In this document: piece by piece, positions 46,723-59,680 of the stretch
Position numbering within the stretch: position 1 is the first letter of the stretch
Layout of the letters: every line of letters starts with the position of its first letter
Assembly: GCF_025399195.1 (NCBI RefSeq)
Contig: NW_026252123.1
Location: forward strand, 124,001 to 188,000
Length of the DNA: 64,000 bases
From: Umbelopsis ramanniana AG
Taxonomy: Eukaryota; Mucoromycota; Umbelopsidomycetes; Umbelopsidales; Umbelopsidaceae
Direction of reading: 5' to 3'
Program-made: the position numbers and the translations under genes
Notes under the pieces: generated by a model
Told to the model about the DNA's origin: nothing
The model's database searches: none
What the model saw: the letters and a program-made list of their open reading frames with translations, nothing else

Positions 46723-48426
46723 TTAGTGAGCAGCCTTCTTCTCAAGCTTCTTACGCTGAATGTCAGCAGGGTTGACATCAATCCAGCCAAGCTCACGACC
46801 AATGGTTTCAATGGATTTGCCCTTGGTTTCGTGAATGAAGAAGATGGTGAAGATACCGTGAGCCAAGCCAATACCAGCAAAGATCAAGAACACGTATCCA
46901 CCCATAGCAGCTTGGAGAGCAGGATAGATGAGACCAATGACAAAGTTGAAGAACTAGAAAAGAAAACGGGTATGATTAGCATCGAATTGGAGGCTAGGAA
47001 TGGTTATTGGATGGGAAAATTTTCTTACCCAGTTGGCAACAAGAGCAGCAGATGAGGCAGCACCGACAGCATAAGTAGGGAAAACTTCGGCAACCAAGAT
47101 GAAGGGAATAACACCGAGACCGACAGCATAACAGCAGACGAACAGCATGATACAAACGACTTGAAGAGCTGGGATACCGACCACGACGGCGACAGTCATG
47201 ATTACGCAGAAAATGCACATACCAAATTCGGAAACGAGCAGTAAGATTTTACGTCCAACACGATCGATGAGAAGCAGAGACACAACGGTAAGGACAACGT
47301 TGAGTGCACCAACACCAACAGTGACGTAAGGAGCTTGGTTACCAAAGGCAATTTGGAAAATGGTGGTGGAATAGTACATGACAGCATTGATACCAGAGAG
47401 CTGAGAACCGGCGTGGACAACAACCATACAAATGGTGAGCTTGAGGAAAACCGGAATAGTCATAAGATCCCAAAAGCTGAGAGCAACTTCAGATTCGAAA
47501 GCGGGAGCATCAGCTTCGGTATCCGATGTGACTCCATTGTTATCATGAGCGACGATAGCAGAATCGTTTCCTTCGATAGGCTTCTCATCGGCGTCGATGG
47601 CAGTACCTTTCTTCTTCTTAGCAGAGGCAACCATGTCAGCGAATTCTTCCTCAATATCTCCGTTGCGAAGATGAAGCAGAGCAGCACGAGCTTCCTCGAT
47701 TCTGTTTTGACCGATGAGCCAACGGGGACTGCGGGTACAGAATGGGAGACAGATCATTTGGATGACAGCTGGAATAACGGTGAAGACAACGACGATACGC
47801 CAGCCGATGGCAGAAGACAAACCAAGGCCGATAGCTTCGATAATCAAAATACCGATGGTCATGAACAGCTGCAAGAAAGAACCCAAAGCACCACGGTGAC
47901 TGGGAGGAGAGATTTCGGCAATATACATGGAAATGACCACAGTCATGAAGCCAGAGCCGATACCAACAAAGATACGGCCAACAGCGAATTGGCCAGAGGT
48001 AGTGGCCGTAGAGAGAAGAACAGCACCAATGATGAATGAAGCGTTGATCATAAGCATGGAGTCACGACGACCCCACTTGGAAGACATGGGATCGGCTAAC
48101 AGAGCGCCAATAAGACCTCCAATAGCGAACATACCGGTGACAGCACCCCAAATCCAGTCGCTCATAGGTATACACATTGGGAGAGGAGATCCTGGATAGT
48201 ATTCAACGACTCCAGGTCCACCAGGGCACTGCTTGACACTATCTCCGGGAATATTGAGAGAAGACTACATACATATTGTAATTAGTTAGGTGGCACCCGA
48301 AACCTCATCCTAAATTAACACACTTACGGTATTGAAACCGTTGTTCATCGCTCCAAGGGCAGCAATGACAACACAGAAATATACATAGGGTCTAACACCT
48401 GCTTCACGAGAATCCATGCCGGTCAT
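46723..48426 (-). CDS. MFS sugar transporter (hexose type), gene 1
   Basis: Exons are 48328-48426, 47029-48264 and 46723-46953, sum 1566 nt, 521 aa. Twelve hydrophobic segments. Sugar-porter signatures: GALLADPMSSKWGRRDSM after TM2, GRIFVGIGSGFMTVVISMYI in TM4, AEISPPSHRG, SPRWLIGQNR before the central loop, QLSGINAVMYYSTTIF in TM7, DRVGRK, VAEVFPTYAVG and HETKGKSIETIGREL at the end. The middle loop is long, acidic and Lys-rich. The first extracellular loop holds a CPGG stretch. Imports hexoses by facilitated diffusion or H+ symport; the exact sugar is not predictable. Confidence 0.93.
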
Positions 48427-49642
48427 TGTAGAAATATGAAAGAGACTGCAAAGGAAGAACAGAGAAAAAAAATCTTGTTCGCTCTAGTGTCAGGTTAAAT
48501 GCACATTGAATACAAACTCCGCCAAATATGACGAAAGATGCAATAAGAATCGCTTTTTGAGTAAGCCGACTTGCGCAACCTTAACCGCAAAATTTAGCCG
48601 ATCTTTTAAACTTCTCTTGCCCTTTGACTCTCCATCATGCCTTTTCGTTTGGTAGATAGCAAGTGAATCCACGATATCATTTTGGCATATTGTGTAACGC
48701 TTAGCACGATGAGATGGATGGGATGGAGCGGAAAAGCACTATCCCGGAATTTCCAAACCAATCAAATTAACTAATTCAAATAAGTCCAGTTACCCGCATT
48801 TTACCAAATTCTGTCATTGGCTGGGAAATTCGGGGTAACTACTGAATGAGACTACGACCTCACCTTGGCTTACTGGGCGGGATATGGAAAAAAACGTGGC
48901 CCGTACATTCAGGCACCGCCCCAGACTGAGATGTGAATCTACTCTGAGACTCAATCGGTTCGTCGCTCTGTTCCTGTTAAAAATTTTCATCGCCTACAGA
49001 ATTGACGTCCTGTCTCATAGCATGATGTCATTCATCTGCACCAGAACAATCATCTTTCTCTTGAAGCTTAACCATGTCGCACGCTGCTCAGGAAAATAAA
49101 AACTTGTGATAAGGGATTACAATTCCAACTGCAAAGAAACTTGGATACCTCTGTCGCTCAGAGCCGAACCGAGCGGAAGTAAGCGTGGCTGCCCGCCGAT
49201 CAGGTCAGTTTCTGAGACAAGCTCTTACGATACGCTCATCATCATTTCTATTAAAGACACACTGTCGATTTCTACTCAGAAAGTCGTAAAGTCAAAATGA
49301 AAAAAAAATTTGCCGTGGTGATTCTCAGCTGAACCTCCGATGTTATAGACTGCAATGTGCACGTTGAACAAAGTACAGCAAAGGCTGCCCGTTCATATTT
49401 GGCTACCTCCACATGCATACATACTCCACAAGGCGGGTGGTTTGCAGCATCTTTCTGCATTACATCAATTTGAGATGCTTTATCTTTCTATCGAGCGGAA
49501 TGACAAACGCCCCCGCCGGCACTGCCATTGAACTCCTTAACGTCCATTCCAATGGTGTATCGAAAATATTACTAAAATACATACAGGATATTTATTCATC
49601 ACTATTTAGCACTATTGATCACTCGTGTGCGTTTTAATATCT
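48427..49642. other. Intergenic, 1.2 kb
   Basis: Promoter of sugar transporter 1 and 3' side of transporter 2. A short open stretch starting at 49500 (MTNAPAGTAIELLNVHSNGV) reads like protein but stops after 45 codons. No other gene found. Confidence 0.5.
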
Positions 49643-51863
49643 TCATACATTGCTCTGCTCAACAGAAACGTTATCAACGGATGCAGGATTCTTTTCATCG
49701 TTCCACTGCGTTCCATTATTCTTCTCTCCACGATGCTTTGCAGCCTCTACTTCTGCACGCAACTTCTCGACATCTTCACGATGGGCAGAAAGATAGGCAT
49801 CGTAGTCGAGATTGTGAACAAAGATTGGGCCCTGGAAAATAACTTCCATTTCTTCCAAAGATAATCCCTAAAAACATGCATGATGAGAAACGGCTTTCCT
49901 TCGTGGCATAGAACATCGAAAAAAAAAACATACCTTTGGTTCAGGGCTGAAAAAGTACAAGAACAAGAAAATGATAATGGCAATAGCTGCGTAGACTACA
50001 TAGGTATAACTGTCATTTGGTAAATCAAGTTAGTTCCAATCCCAGTAGGGCTTTCAGTTCGAAAGAAAAAAATTTGACTTACAAAGTGATGGCATTCATC
50101 AAAATGGGAGTGATTTGACCCACGAGAACGTTTCCAACCCACAATAAAGCTGATGCAAAAGCGAAACCTTTAGACCGAATTCGAAGTGGGAAAATTTCTG
50201 AAATGTAGATCCAAGCGCATGGAGCCCAGGTAATAGCGTAGAAGCAAACAAACAGGAAGATGATGACAATGACTGCGTAGTCGGCACCCTTGTTTCCTCC
50301 CATGTCAACAGCGTGGGTTAAGTTGACCGAATCCCATACAGTATGACCAACTCCTCCGTATACACCGGCCATGAGAATAAAACCAATACCCATGGCAACC
50401 GTTCCTGTAAGCATGAGCTTTCTACGACCAACCCGATCGACGATAAACATGGCAGGAATACAGAAAACAACCATTAGAGCATCTGATGTCGAATACAGAT
50501 TAGTATAAGAGGATACTCTCAAAAGGGTGCAAAAATGAGGTAATACACTTACAATCGATACCATTGGCAAGCAGAGATGCAGATCCTTGGAGACCAGCTT
50601 GTTCAAACATGAGGGTAGCATAGTACATAATAACACTTTCAAATTTCTCATCAGTTACAATGCTATGATGATATCGTGGAATGCAGAAAACGGGGACTTA
50701 CTTTGCACCAGTGAGCTGCTGGAAAATAGCAATGGATGATCCGACCCAGAGAACACGACGGTTTTTGGGATCTCTTAACATACTGACATACGACTTGACG
50801 GCCAAATTGTTTTCAAGCTCCACATTATCTTGAATTTCTCTAAATTCTTGTTGAACATATGGATGATTTTCTAATGGCAAGAATATCAAAGGTTAAGACG
50901 TCATTTGGATGTTTTTTGGTAATTCATTGAAACATACCGTTTCCTCTTCCATGAACACGAGCCAATACAGCCAAAGCTTCTTCCTTGCGACCCTTTTCAA
51001 TAAGCCAGCGAGGAGATCGAGGTAAAAGCAAAGGACACATGGCCAAGATGAGACCTGGAATGATCTGGATACCATATGGCGCTCTCCAGCTCCACTCGCC
51101 AGCAATTTCTCCAGTTCCGTAATCAATCCAAGAGCTAACAAACAGACCAATATCAATCATAAGCTGTTGGAAAGCGACAAGGCGACCACGGATTTCTTTG
51201 GGAGCAAGTTCAGCCATGTAGAGAGGTGCTGAAAATAGTGTCATAAAAGGAGATTAGCCATTGATATGCATGTTGATGTATGGCAATTATGATGGAAAAC
51301 TTACAAAGCACGGAGCATGCACCAACAGAGAGACCAGAGACAAATCGTCCAACCAGTTGCATACCCAAGTTCTGGGCAGCACACTGCAAAATACCACCGA
51401 CAACGAAGACGAGAGCAAAGAATGCAATGGAATCACGTCTACCGCGCCAATCCGAGCATGATCCAGCAAAGAGACAGCCAAAGACAGCACCAGTACCCAT
51501 GAGAGAATTTAAAGCTCCCTTGTTGGCAGGAGTGAGAGGAGCGAAATATTCTTGGAAATTGGGCATAACCAGCACACCACTAGTGACGCCAAAATCATCT
51601 TCAAGAAAAATGTGAGATACCGTCCAATGTGATGTATGAGCTTTGATATTGTATACTTACATCCAAAGATAAATCCACCGATGGCAGCGAAGGCTGTTAT
51701 TCTTTTGAAATAGATGCAACATAGAGTTAAAAAAAAACGTGTCTATCTCTGTTGAGCTGAGCAACTGAGACACCTACCCATAAAGAATGGCGCCAGCTTC
51801 AGATCTGATCTGCGGTTCATCCCTGTTCTCTGTCGTCTCCTTCGTCGCAACAGTAGGAGTCAT
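49643..51863 (-). CDS. MFS sugar transporter (hexose type), gene 2
   Basis: Exons are 51778-51863, 51661-51701, 51305-51598, 50938-51228, 50702-50870, 50553-50635, 50083-50482, 49934-50009 and 49643-49867, sum 1665 nt, 554 aa. Signatures: GGFIFGYDFGVTSGVLVMP in TM1, CSDWRGRRDS, GRFVSGLSVGACSVLSPLYM, AELAPKEIRGR, PRSPRWLIEKGR, QQLTGANVIMYY in TM7, DRVGRRKLML, PCAWIYISEIFPLRIRSKG and SPEPKGLSLEEM. A 65-residue charged C-terminal tail follows. It differs strongly from gene 1 (nine exons against three; different TM7 motif), so the pair is not a recent duplication. It resembles fungal glucose/Rco3-like porters more than polyol porters; substrate unknown. Confidence 0.93.
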
Positions 51864-53096
51864 GTTTGATGAGAGGAGTGAGATTATGTCCCTCTCCGTA
51901 ACGAGATGTTCTCCTTTATATATTCTAGTTTGTGAGCATTTTCCAATTAGGTTTTCTTTCTAGCCATATCTTGTATAATTTCTACATGATTCAACTATTC
52001 TCCGGATTGATCCAAGACTGTGAACTCCCCAGGCGGATGTCCAAATTCTGGTCGGTTGAGCTTGAATTGAGCCCTGGTGCCTTTGATACATCCCAGTTTG
52101 ATACTGTCTTGGCTTCTTCCATGACCCGTCTATAAACTTGAAAGAACCTTGTTGTGATTTCATTCAAAGCTGTTTTTACGGTTGAAGCAAGCAAGAAACA
52201 GTTTATTTCTCCTTATGGACAAGACAGAAGCGAGTGTGACTGTGAGGAAAGATGAGGGAAAGTACCAAGTTTCACGGGAAAGCTTCCCCGCAAAATTTAC
52301 GATTGGGTCGTTGATGAAGATGACGACACAAACCAAATTAGTTGGATTATGTAAAAACGACATGCTTACTCCATGATTTGCGCTCTTTAGGAAGCTATAT
52401 CGCTCATCACTCTTATGGTCCAAACGATTTTTTCGCTAGTTGTTCATTCAAATCCCATCATTTAGGACAACTGCATCTTTGATTTCAAGTTACAGACGGC
52501 TTTCATTATTACGCAAGGAAGATCCAGTATTCCTCGGGAGCAGCAAGCGCATGGAAGCACGAGCTTATATGCGCAGTTTTTCCGATATCAACAAATTGTC
52601 ACACGGCCGTAGATTTTCATGTACAGTGCTTACTACAGAGCGGCTTTGCATTCATTGGGATATTAATCTTGCTTCAGCCCGTGCCTGTTATTACAGGGCA
52701 ACCTATTTTTGAAACGATACCATAAAGTAGCCTTCGTTTGCGATGACAATGTGGTGCTGTCATTCCACTACAAGCCTGACCCACAGGCCATCAAAACACC
52801 AGAATAAGTAAAAATAAGAAGGATAGGTGGTCCGGGGAAATTGCCATAAGTGAAAAACGGGGGCAGGTGGGCGGCAAAACCAAAGTGGGCAATAGTAGGA
52901 ATTCCGTACAATACAAGATCGCGGTATCGGCTACGCGCGGCACGGTCTTGCAGTGAGCCAACGCGGCCATGGATGATGAATATCGTTCATAAGATGGCAA
53001 GTGTCTAGGTACTCATTTCAGCGTAACGTATTAACATATTATTTATTGTGCCATGCAAATTTATTTTTTTTATACATTCTATGCGGAGTGATGCGT
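51864..53096. other. Intergenic, 1.2 kb
   Basis: Promoter of sugar transporter 2 and 3' region of BMS1. Several short ORFs (for example 52440-52712) show no domain. No repeat or RNA gene recognised. Confidence 0.55.
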
Positions 53097-56000
53097 TTAC
53101 GCTTTCTTGGCCCTTTTAAATTTGCCTTGTGCAGCCTTCTCTTCGTGTGCTACTCGTTTACCCTCCTTCCGGAAGAATTCCTTTCGTCTTTCTCCTTGCT
53201 TGACCTTGGTAACTTCCTCGATCGCGGCCAATTTCTTCATAAACTGTTCTCTCTTTTCAGTGTTCTTGATCTTACGCTTCCTAGTCTTCTCATTCTTGAG
53301 AGTGTGAATCTGTTGCATCAAAGTATAAATCTTCTTTTCTTCAGGCTCAAGAACAACAGCACGCTTGGCAAGATAGGATTGCTCCTTTTGCTTCTTCAAA
53401 ACCTTGGGCTTGGATGCGAAAGGAAGATCGGCTTGAAGACTCTTGGAAATCTTCAAGGGGTTGAATCTTCGTTCCTTGCGTTCAATTGGCTAATTTTATC
53501 AACGTAGTTAGAATTTCAGAATAAGACTTGTGGAGGGGACGTTTAGGATAATAAACCAACCTTATATATAGAGTCGACCTTCTGTGGAGCGTGCTCATTG
53601 AGGTCCTTTCTGATTTGTCCAGTTAATCGCATACCTTCCCAATCAGTCTTGGATGAAAGTAGCAACGATGTTACTGGATTGTAGAACTTTCTGGGCTTGA
53701 TAGGATACCAGGCACGAAGGAAAACAATATCTAGAGAAAAAATTACCCATTGAGTTAGACTACCGATGTGAACCCCCCAATGTATGTCAAGCTGATAACT
53801 TACCACTCATCAGAATCTTGTCTTCAAACGTAGCACGGAAAGCTCCTTCAGGTTTCTAAATACTCCATATGTTAATATTTTTGGTCCTAGCTTGTGAAAA
53901 AAAGAAAATGCTCACGCCGTGGCAACCCTTACCGGAAGATGTTTTTTAACTTGACCTCGAATACCAGAAACAGTGCGAATATTTGCACCTTCGAACTTGG
54001 CAACTTCCAGTGCGCTAGTGAACATATCTCTAATGAATGCCGTATTCTTGAAAACCTTGTAGGGGTAACCAGTCAATTTCAACTTCTTGACAATCTCAAC
54101 AGAGTGATCGATGTCTAGAACAACACCAGTGGCGCTGATACGGAAGGCGCTTGTGCCGGTCTCGGAAACTCTTTGAACAGCACAGAAACCTGTGTTTGGC
54201 GTGTGAATGGGACCTAAAGGGAGCAATTCAGGAAATTAGTTGCTGCATTTATATCAAGTTATCGAAACATAGTTAGATGACTTACCAAAGAACGTTGCCA
54301 AACAATGCATGTGCTCTGGTGTATATTTCAGCATACGATTTCTTGTACCATCATTCAGTGAATATATAGGAATGGATTGGAAGCGGCGCCAGCCCATGGA
54401 GAAAATGAGAGGATCATTTGTCTTGAGAATCTTTCTGTGCCAACGATGACGCTTGATTCTGACTTGAACAAATCCGAACTGTTCTTCAGATGTCAGCAGA
54501 CCACCAAGGAGAACTGGGTATCGAGCGTCGAAGTTTTCGACAAATTCACAAGGCATGTTCTTGATCAAAATTCGAACATAATATCCTGGTCGGAAACCTT
54601 CGACCATGGCTCTTGTTTGTGGGTCATCATCCTCGAATTCGGCTCTGTTCAACATGAGTTGCTGACTGATTTCTTCTTTCTTAGTTTCATAGAAATCCAA
54701 CTTGGGACCGTCTTCGTCATCGTCATCGTACTCTGCATCGAACTTCTTCTTGAGTTCTGCTTTTCTTTTAGCAACAGCATCTCGTTCAGCTTGAATAGGA
54801 TCCTTGACTTCAACAGGTTCAGTTTGCACAACCTCGCCGGTTTCCAAATCTTCAAAATCACCGAATTCTTCTTCATCATCACCATTCTCGCCGTTTTCTT
54901 CTCCTTCCTGGTTATCATCAAGGTTGCCAGTGATGAACCGATTTCGAATTGAATTGAGTACCTGGAAAGATATCAATCAGCGAATGAAAACATGAAAATA
55001 AAGTTTTTGAACACAGTGAACTTACTTGCTCGTCATCCCATTCATCTAGCACGACGTCTTCATAGCCTTCCTTGGTGCTATCGATGACTTCTTTGGGCTG
55101 TTCAGTTTCGTTCTTGCTATCGACTTTGAAAAAGTCATCATCGTCATCTTCTTCTTCATCATCCTCCTGGGCGTCACTATTTTTGCTGCCGGATTTTCTG
55201 TTTGGATCAACATCGCCACTTGCAATCTTTTCAGCAGGTACTGACAAGTCGTTGTAGATGAGAGACATCAAGTTGATGCGGCGGTTTGCGAAGAACATAT
55301 TTTCGGCTCGGCCAGCCATATTGTCTTTCCAGGCAACTTCGCCATCCATTTCAATTTCATCGCTGGTATCGGCGTCGCTGAAAGCATCGTCGGATAGGTC
55401 TGGTACGGTGGGCTTTCGTCTACCATCAACAATCACCATGTCCTCCTCGGCATCATCGTCGCCAAGGTCACTATCACTGTCGGCAAATACAACATCCTGG
55501 TCTGTGTCCTTTACAAGGTCTTTGTCGCCTTTCTTAGGTATATTTCGAGTGTCATATTTGGACAGTGCTTCTCCTCGCTTTGGAACGTGATTATCTTCGT
55601 CATCGCTTTCTGCTTCGCTATCGATCATGTCGTCTTCTTCTTCTTCGTCTTCCTCGTCATCGTCCATCTCATCGTCCATCTCATCCTCATCACCGAAAAT
55701 AGCTCGTCTGCGGACTCTTCCAGTGTCGTCTTCTTCAAGAGATTCATCAGGGACGGTGATATCGGTAGCACGAATAGGAGCGCTAGAGGAGAACACTTGG
55801 AAGTCAGATTCTTCAAGTTGAGATGCCAAGGTAGTTTTAGCATCCTGAAGAGACATGACCATCTTTTCACCAATGCCATGTTGAATTGGAAGTTGTTGCT
55901 CTTCTTCTTCACTTTCTTCGTCGCTTCCGTCTTCGCCTCCTCGGACACCGAGTGCTGATTTCTTTGTAAAGTTTCCAGGCACATTGATGTAAACGGCATC

Positions 56001-57220
56001 CTTGTCATACATGACACCTCCAACATCAGACATAGGAGCATAGATAAGCTTGGCCTTCTCGTCCAAGCGCTTTCTCTCTTTTTCTGGCAATGGGCAAGGA
56101 TCAGGAAGGATGCTGACATCGTCAATGACATGATCTCCAGCTCCAGGAATGTGTACACGCATATGATTTTTGAGATTGGTGCCTCGCAAGTAACCATAAA
56201 GTGTAACGGATCTATCGCATTTAGGATTTTGATGAACAAGATCTGGGTCCGTCAAGTCTTCAACACGATCGGCCACCATGTAAGGATGTGTGTTGCGCCA
56301 TACAAGTGGTCGGAATTTCATGACTGATATGAATCTTGAAAGGTTTTGAACTTCCATGTTGGGATATTTGCCATTGATCACACCAGAGAGGTAAAACAGC
56401 TTGGCTCCTTGGTAAATTTCAGTCCAGAAACGATGCTTCAGACGCTTTTTAGTAGTGCGCAATGTCTTGTTATTTTTGAACTTGTCCAAATGAGTAAGAA
56501 CTCCCATAATCTTTGGGAAGCCGTGAGACTGCAAGATGTTCAAGAACTCGAACGTTTCCTATTTACTTGCTGTTAGCGTACGTTCGAATCATATCTGGTG
56601 TATAAAGCATAATATATACTCACCATTTCAAATCCAAAACTTGCGTCGATCATCAGCAATACCAGGTCAGCAATCTTGGCGATGTCAATCATGGAATTCA
56701 TGTCGTTTGAACATTCCATAAAAGTCAAACGTCGCTTCTTTCCGCTAACAACGGTGATAGGTCCTTTGATTTCTGTCAAATTGTGCTTTGTGTATCTCTT
56801 AACAAGTGACTTTATAAGTGTTGTCTTTCCACTCTACAGATACAAGAGGTGAGGGTTAGTCTTCCGAACGGCTTGCATGTCTAAGTAAGCTATCAAGGAT
56901 TTACTCACTCCAGGTGGTCCAACGACAGCAACTACAATTGGAGGAGCTTCGATGGGTGTTCTGTCGACTTGAGGAACATGAAGCTTCTTCTCTCCAATAT
57001 CCATGTTTCTTCTGGCCGACTTTGCCGCTCTTCCAGCATTTTGGAATGTAAAAGCCTGCAATAAAAGTCAGAAGCACATTCACGGTCTAACATTCCATTC
57101 AGTCAATAATCATACCTTGGGATTATTCTTCTCCTGATTCTTGTTAGTCTTTGCCTTTTTCCTTTCGGCTTTCGTTCCTGCCTGTTTGGCATGATGGGCC
57201 TTCTGAGGTCTATCTTCCAT
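53097..57220 (-). CDS. BMS1: Ribosome biogenesis GTPase Bms1
   Basis: Nucleolar GTPase of the small-subunit processome that recruits Rcl1 for 18S rRNA processing. Exons are 57116-57220, 56909-57055, 56624-56833, 55026-56558, 54286-54961, 53933-54213, 53804-53855, 53561-53730 and 53097-53489, sum 3567 nt, 1188 aa (yeast 1183). A basic N-terminus precedes the P-loop [19 protein letters not shown] (about 76-94, split by an intron), FMECSND as G3 and VLTHLDKFK as G4. AARP2CN follows ([10 protein letters not shown]-type, [23 protein letters not shown]), then a very acidic middle (E/D runs near 700-800). The C-terminal domain has [54 protein letters not shown], and a basic end. Confidence 0.96.
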
Positions 57221-57385
57221 TGTATTGAGCAGTAAGACTACGGCGAACTAGTAAAAAAAATGGGCTCTGAGAAAAAATTAAAATTTCGGTTGGAGATTCG
57301 TGACCGCTTTGTGGCTTGGGCCAAGGTACAAATTTTGCAGTTTCTAATTGATGTTGATACTTTCTCTAACAAACATCCGTTGAAA
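57221..57385. promoter_or_regulatory. Divergent promoter BMS1 / RPL12
   Basis: 165 bp separate the two ATGs of genes that both serve ribosome production. The RPL12 frame is open upstream to an ATG at 57260, which I treat as leader. Shared control is inference. Confidence 0.5.
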
Positions 57386-58165
57386 ATGCCCCCAAAGGTC
57401 GATCCCTCTGAAATCAAAGTCATCACTTTGAGAGCCACTGGTGGCGAAGTACGTATTACCAGGTGCTTTGAAAATAATTGTTTTTCAATTGGTTTATTGA
57501 CTTGTTCTTCGTGTTCAGGTTGGTGCTTCTAGCGCCCTCGCCCCCAAGATTGGTCCTCTTGGTCTTTCACCCAAGAAGGTCGGTGAAGACATTGCAAAGG
57601 GAACCGCAGACTGGAAGGGATTGCGCGTTACAGTTCAGCTGACCATCCAAAACCGTCAAGCTCAAGTTTCCGTTGTCCCTTCAGCATCTTCTTTGGTTAT
57701 CCGTGCTCTCAAGGAACCCCCGCGTGATCGCAAGAAGGAGAAGAACAGTATGTGTTGTAGTAGATGGCCAAATGCGTTATCCGTTGTGATATATGGAATT
57801 GGACGCTACGCACGACTGTAATTGTTTCACCAGAGTGAAGGCAGGTATTGACCTATTTTTTTCTTTTTTGTTTCTTTTTCTAGTTAAGCACAGCGGCAAC
57901 ATTTCCCTTGACGATGTCATCGAAATCGCTCGCACTATGCGATACAAGTCTCTCGCCAGAGAGCTTAAGGGTACCGTCAAGGAAATCTTGGGTACTGCCT
58001 TCTCAGTTGGCTGCACTGTTGACGGACAGAACCCCAAGGATCTTGGCGATGCCATCGACGCTGGAGAAGTTGAGATTCCCGTAAGTATACAATTCGTCAC
58101 TGCTGAAAGCATAATTTGGTTTGGTTTATAATTTCATTTTTATTTAAAAATTATAGGAGAAATAA
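57386..58165 (+). CDS. RPL12: 60S ribosomal protein L12 (uL11)
   Basis: Stalk-base protein of the large subunit, binding the GTPase-associated rRNA centre. Exons are 57386-57448, 57519-57747, 57884-58080 and 58157-58165, sum 498 nt, 165 aa, the exact family length. Starts [20 protein letters not shown], then [56 protein letters not shown] and [13 protein letters not shown]. The last exon is only nine bases (Glu-Lys-stop). An in-frame ATG 126 nt upstream would add 42 residues never found in L12, so 57386 is the start. Confidence 0.96.
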
Positions 58166-59680
58166 ACGTAAACGAACCCTGGAATTACGGGTAAACATCA
58201 TTCATACAAACTGTAAAACTATGTGCTAAATAAATTCAATATGTTCTCTTGCCATTCATGAGCTCCTATTTATTTGCAAGAAATAACGGTCATAGTAGAA
58301 TACAATACTATTAGTACTCCCTTTCTGTGTTCGCCAAGGTGTGTCTAGTGTCCACCACTACCTTGCACTGACCTGAATTCAATAAGTAAGCTAAGCTACA
58401 AATGATTGCAACAGAAAGTAGGAGTTCAACATTCGGATATGCGTTCGAACCATTGTGCTTGAAAGGTTTGAGGAGGACGAAAATAAACGAGAGGCATGGA
58501 TAAATCCGAAGAATTGCCCTTTCAACAAAACGTGTTCGTATAGATTATACTTATTATGTCTTGTTCCATTCCGAGCTGCCCTCCTTACTCGAGCATGGCA
58601 GGCGTAGATGACATTGATGAGATTTTTACAGTTTGATATTATTCAGTGATAGCATATGAAAGTCTGGTAACGGCCTTCAGCAGACCATTAATTCTTCACG
58701 CTGGCTGCTGAATACCTAAACCCCCCCCCTCCCGTCGGGAACAGCTATGGTGCTTTATCAACCCAAGTTTAGCCATCATTGGAAATCAAACGCCATAATA
58801 TGTTCCTCTTTTTGCTGTGGGTTAAGTTGCACGTTAAAGTACGTTGGTCGGGCGATTCATTGTAAACATCTATCGAATTCCCCTGGCACATTCTCAGAAA
58901 TGAAGGACTGAAAGGGTCGATTAGTTGTCAACTATTCCGCGCGGTCCACAAAACTCTTTTGTCTAATTATACCGTTTGTTAAACCGTATAAAAAAAAAAC
59001 TAAGGCCGGCCATGGCTGTGTGATACGATCACAAAGAGGCTAAGGCGCTTTAAAGACATTGTCCGAGGTCACCCTCAACAAACGGTCGCTTTCAACGTAC
59101 GAACACCCTCAACGAAGGGAGACTTAATGCAACCCCTGTTAAGTAATCGGTGAAGGAGCTTCAGAAGCTCTTCCTGTATACTGGCAGTTCCGTCGATGGA
59201 ACATTTTCACTTTGGCCAAATAGACGGATGTTTTTTTATTTGCCAAATGATAAATGCCAAGATAATCATCTCACTAAACTTTTACGGGATCCTGTTCTGT
59301 GTATATTGCACCGCCTTAAGCTGATAAGACGGCTGTGGAAGAGTCGCCGATGGGTGAGTCGGAAGTCAAAGACCTTGACTCCAAAACAACAGCGATCAAT
59401 ATTATGACGATGTTCCATGTAATCAAGTGAAATGTTTATCGTATCCTATGTGAAGCTCTACTCGTTTTTTTTAGCTCGGGTTATATGTTAAGACGAGCAT
59501 GCTTTGTGAAAGCATGTACAAAAAAGAGCCAAGCGACAATAAGAGGCACGGACAATTTTTAAAAATGCTCTGCGGTTTGAGTATTTTTTGTTTGGGAAGC
59601 CAAATTCGTAAATACCCTCTCTTCTCAGTCGCTGATTTCGCATCTTTACACTTTTTTCTACCCGAAAAGACGCCTTTGAT
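58166..59680. other. Intergenic, 1.5 kb
   Basis: 3' side of RPL12 and promoter of CDC42. A C run (about 58722-58728), an A run near 58991, and an 85-codon ORF at 59150-59407 with no domain. No RNA gene recognised. Confidence 0.55.

Noticed and set aside
47335-48039. Plus-strand ORF of 234 codons
   Set aside because: Antisense of sugar transporter 1; charged low-quality sequence.
54377-54952. Plus-strand ORFs of up to 191 codons opposite BMS1 (also 55587-55958)
   Set aside because: Antisense of the acidic BMS1 region, giving Phe/Ser/Leu runs.
57260-57385. 42-residue N-terminal extension of RPL12
   Set aside because: uL11 begins at MPPK in all eukaryotes I know; the extension is in the short promoter/leader.
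59150-59407. Plus-strand 85-codon ORF upstream of CDC42
   Set aside because: No motif, basic composition by chance, not supported by splice context.
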